This document shows, one piece after another, positions 20,330 through 22,872 of a stretch of DNA of 22,872 nucleotides. Source of the DNA: Priapulus caudatus (taxonomy: Eukaryota > Priapulida > Priapulimorpha > Priapulimorphida > Priapulidae); NCBI RefSeq assembly GCF_000485595.1, contig NW_014577160.1, positions 560,600 to 583,471 on the forward strand. The letters run 5' to 3'. The notes below the pieces were generated by a model. It worked only from the letters and a program-made list of their open reading frames with translations. It was not told the DNA's origin and did not search any database. Position 1 is the first letter of the stretch, and every line of letters begins with the position of its first letter. The position numbers and the translations under genes are program-made.

Positions 20330-21809
20330 TCGCAGCGTGACTGCTTTCAGGCAATGCAATTCCGCGTATTATCGTACTTCTGATCATATCTGACAATAGC
20401 ACATGTCGCATCGCATGCATCCGGAGAGCGGGTGCGGTGTGTCAGTACCAGCACGCGCGCTTACATCAGAGAGGGCAGTGTTTGGCGGCTCGCGATCCAT
20501 GCTTTCCCCGAAAAACATGGGCCGGACGGCAACTGCGCAAATAGGCTTCCATCTCTACGAGGCATCCCCGCCCCTTTGCCCGCGGCAGCTGTTAATGAAA
20601 GTAGGCGGCGCGTGCGCAGAAAGAGCGCGTGCGGCGGCGCTGAGATTGGTCGCCTGGCCGGCGAGCTAGGAAGCGTATTGATTATGTGTCACGTTCAGTC
20701 AGCATTACGTATACAAATACCAGAGTAGGGACAAGCTTTGCCGTTGTGCGTACACACGCCCAGAGGTCGCGAAGGCCAACGGGCGGGGGCTGCCGGTCGC
20801 CGTGGCGCGACGAGTCGACGTTCACGCATGCGAATGATCAGCTCGGATTCGAGTCATACGGCATAACACCGGGGGGGGGCGTTGATTTAAATTAAATGAA
20901 ATGTCGAGGACGCTGTCATTAAAATGCGCAATTTGCTAACATCAAAACAGCACGGCGTTTGTGCTGCGTCGCTATCAACGGACTAATCACAGGTATGCTC
21001 CTCGTTAGCATCCAAGCTAACACTCGCGGCTGCGTCGCTCCTGCGGGCAATCAGCGGCATAACAAATCACAGCCCTGTCACAGGTGCCGACGATGCACTG
21101 ACGCACCGGTCGATTGTCCGCCATCTTTTTTTCGGCTCACGGTAAAAGGGGCTTGCCTGGCGCCGCGAGCGTAATTAAATTCAGTCTGCGAAAATGTCGT
21201 CGGATTTCGGCCGGACGCTTTACCCACTTTTTTTCGCTGCCCCGAAGCAAAATCGTCGGAAGTATCTCATCTTCTCACAAGGTTTCAGTCGTCTTTGCCG
21301 TTGGCCCACCGAGTAGCGGTTAGCTTAACAAGCGAGTGCAGGGTACTTCTCGCCTAATGTGGGTTGGCAGGTGTTGATGTAGTGTTAAGCTGTCAAATCT
21401 AGTTAGAGGACTGTGGTTAGGATCAGGGTAGGGTTACAAAAATTGGTGTTACAACTTACAGTTAGGGTTATCCTTGCATCGAATTAATTTATTTAGGGCA
21501 CTGCTTTAATTCTAGTGTTTAATCAGCAGTTTTATAAGGGTGGCAGAGGCAGGTTGGGGGGGGTGCGGCATCCTGGTCAAATATCCCCTCCAAAGGAGAA
21601 TGCACATCAAGGTACACTTATTTTTTAGTTAACACTTTTAACTGCAAGTGTGGCCCACGAAGAAAAAATGCTTATAAGCAACGACACTTGCTTTTTAATC
21701 GACACTTTTAAGGCGGGACAGAGAGTGATACATATGTGATGAGGGATGTATGAGAGATGCACTGACAGAGGCATATCAGTAACGTAGGCAAATATCCACA
21801 ACGGCAAGT
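20330..21809. repeat. Module B, right copy
   Basis: Same orientation as the central B copy, with the same G-runs (20870, 21556), YY1-like motif and telomere-like phrase. It continues without a break into module T. Confidence 0.85.
21118..21127 (-). promoter_or_regulatory. YY1-like motif (right B copy)
   Basis: CCGCCATCTT on the plus strand, identical to the other two B copies. Function is inferred only. Confidence 0.35.
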
Positions 21810-22823
21810 AAGGAGGCATCAACAGTGCCTCGGTGAAACCTGAGTCCTGTCTTAGGAGCAGCGGCTTCATTGTCAGGTTGAGGTGTGTGGTTGTGATCAG
21901 CACTATAGGTTCAGGGGTAGAAATAAGGAGAGAGAAAAGGGATGGTCCACAGGACCATCTAGTTTGAAATTTAGATGGTCCTCCTCAATTTTAGATGGTC
22001 CTCCTCAATTTCAAATTGTTCTCTAAAAGTAATGCGGCGTGCAAGAAATTTACCATAAAATGGGACCAAAATATTCAATGGTCCTCCTGATTATTTGATG
22101 GCCCCGGACCATCGGACCTTCGCTTATTTCGACCCCTGAGGTTTACAGTTTAACAGTCACGTGTGACGTGTAAGTACTCATACTGCGGGCCATGTGTATG
22201 AGGGCGGTTGATGCTACTACTGCATGGTTCACACAGTCCTTGAAAAGTCCTTGAATTTGAGGGTAGTCCTTAAAAAGTACTTGAATTTAGTAAATGTTGA
22301 TTTTGTGCTTGAAAAGTCCTTGAATTTCATGAAAATGTCCTTGAATTTAGTAAATGTTGATTTTGTGCTTGAAAAGTCCTTGAATTTCATGAAAATGTCC
22401 TTGAATTTCTAGATAGAATCCTTGCCTGTAATAAAAATAAATTTTGTACCATCAATATTGTGCAAACCTCAATAAAAATTGCGTTAAATGAGCTTAAAAA
22501 GCTATAGACACGATGGACAGTTAAATGATCACAAATTACAGTAAGTCAGTAAAATTAGTCAGTAAATCAAGGTATGTTGTAGAAGTGACCGTGTTTAGAA
22601 GGGTTTATTAATGTGATCCAGGTAAGTTTTAGAGGTGACAGTGATTAAGAATGGGGTTATTATTAAATTAATCCGGGTGTGTTTTTGTTCTGTGTATGAT
22701 TTCCGATAAAATGTCCAATAAAATGTCCTTGAATTTCCGATAAAATGTTCTTGAAAGGTCCTTGAAAAGTCCTTGAAAATTTGTTCAGTCCTGTATGAAC
22801 CATGTACTGGGTAACAACTATTA

Positions 22824-22830
<7 letters not shown>
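21810..22830. repeat. Module T, right copy
   Basis: Inverted match of 5214-6208. TTTAGATGGTCCTCCTCAAT is tandemly repeated near 21969-22012, as in the left arm. GTCCTTGAAAAGTCCTTGAA phrases recur in the outer part. Confidence 0.75.
22281..22400. repeat. Exact 60-bp tandem duplication, right arm only
   Basis: 22281-22340 and 22341-22400 are identical, each starting TTGAATTTAGTAAATG and ending GAAAATGTCC. The left arm (about 5655-5725) has the sequence once. The 62-codon frame 22224-22412 is a by-product. Confidence 0.9.
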
Positions 22831-22858
<28 letters not shown>

Positions 22859-22868
22859 CTCCTTGCAG
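22831..22868 (+). promoter_or_regulatory. Splice acceptor with CT tract, inverted copy of the AP2A acceptor
   Basis: A CT run, then GTGTCTCCTTGCAG. It is the mirror copy of the acceptor at 5186-5212, with a longer CT run. Confidence 0.75.
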
Positions 22869-22872
22869 GCGA
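22869..22872 (+). CDS. AP2A: First bases of a second AP2A exon copy, cut by the window end
   Basis: GCGA follows the acceptor and equals the first four bases of the alpha-adaptin exon at 5184-5034 (GCGAC). Four bases alone prove nothing. The call rests on the matching acceptor and the unbroken inverted-repeat homology up to this point. Whether the rest of the exon follows is not visible. Confidence 0.5.

Larger units (their letters stand above)
14765..22872. repeat. Right arm of the giant inverted repeat (module order D-M2-C-M1-B-T)
   Basis: Reverse-complement match of 5178-13105. It begins in GAGCGAGGGAGGGGGAGAG and runs to the window end, where the last nine bases repeat the AP2A acceptor and exon start. 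The part 14690-16620 looks cleaner than the rest, with M2 units nearly identical to each other, which may reflect uneven polishing. Confidence 0.92.

Noticed and set aside
5178-22872. Foldback-type or other DNA transposon with long terminal inverted repeats
   Set aside because: The outer arm ends include an AP2A exon start, no transposase is present, and no target-site duplication can be seen, so it fits gene-locus duplication better than insertion of an element.

Overview
This is animal nuclear DNA, not a bacterial or phage region. It has spliced exons with CT-rich acceptors and GT donors, and most of it is micro- and minisatellite. There are no long uninterrupted reading frames. The only protein family I recognise is alpha-adaptin (AP-2 clathrin adaptor, large alpha subunit). 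Many single-base indels in otherwise conserved sequence suggest a noisy long-read assembly. I cannot name the species; a repeat-rich aquatic deuterostome or lamprey-like genome is only a guess.

Layout. (1) Bases 1-5190 hold three consecutive minus-strand exons of an AP2A gene: 5034-5184, 1966-2173 and 111-238. They encode the N-terminal trunk of the protein. The introns between them are filled with tandem repeats: a family of about 19 bp (375-1800), a family of about 38 bp (2177-3120), and a CAG-rich family (4140-4770). The 38-bp family is made of copies of the splice acceptor plus the first bases of the adjoining AP2A exon. (2) From about 5178 to the window end lies a giant inverted repeat. 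The left arm (5178-13105) and right arm (14765-22872) share the same ordered modules: T (dispersed-repeat sequence), B (CpG-containing unique block), M1 (about 26-bp minisatellite), C (unique blocks with CA, GA and GAC tracts), M2 (79-bp minisatellite) and D (unique block). The arms are about 8 kb each. (3) The centre (13106-14764) is not palindromic. It is a CT tract followed by an extra inverted B block and a shortened M1. On the plus strand this extra B block is a direct repeat of the right-arm B block, 7,040 bp away.

Both arms end in the same place: the splice acceptor and first bases of one AP2A exon. The left copy is on the minus strand (5184). The right copy is on the plus strand and is cut by the window edge (22869). 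As assembled, the window shows two AP2A copies back to back (divergent), sharing an inverted, satellite-rich intron. No first or second AP2A exon is seen between them, so at least one copy would lack its 5' end. The reading is therefore either a recent palindromic duplication of an AP2A intron or an assembly or fold-back error. Mirrored order of variant M2 units argues for a very recent or shared origin. A 60-bp duplication present only in the right arm, and the one-sided central block, argue against a plain fold-back of one molecule.

I see no rRNA, tRNA, CRISPR, complete transposase or complete gene. Nearly all other open frames are by-products of tandem repeats.
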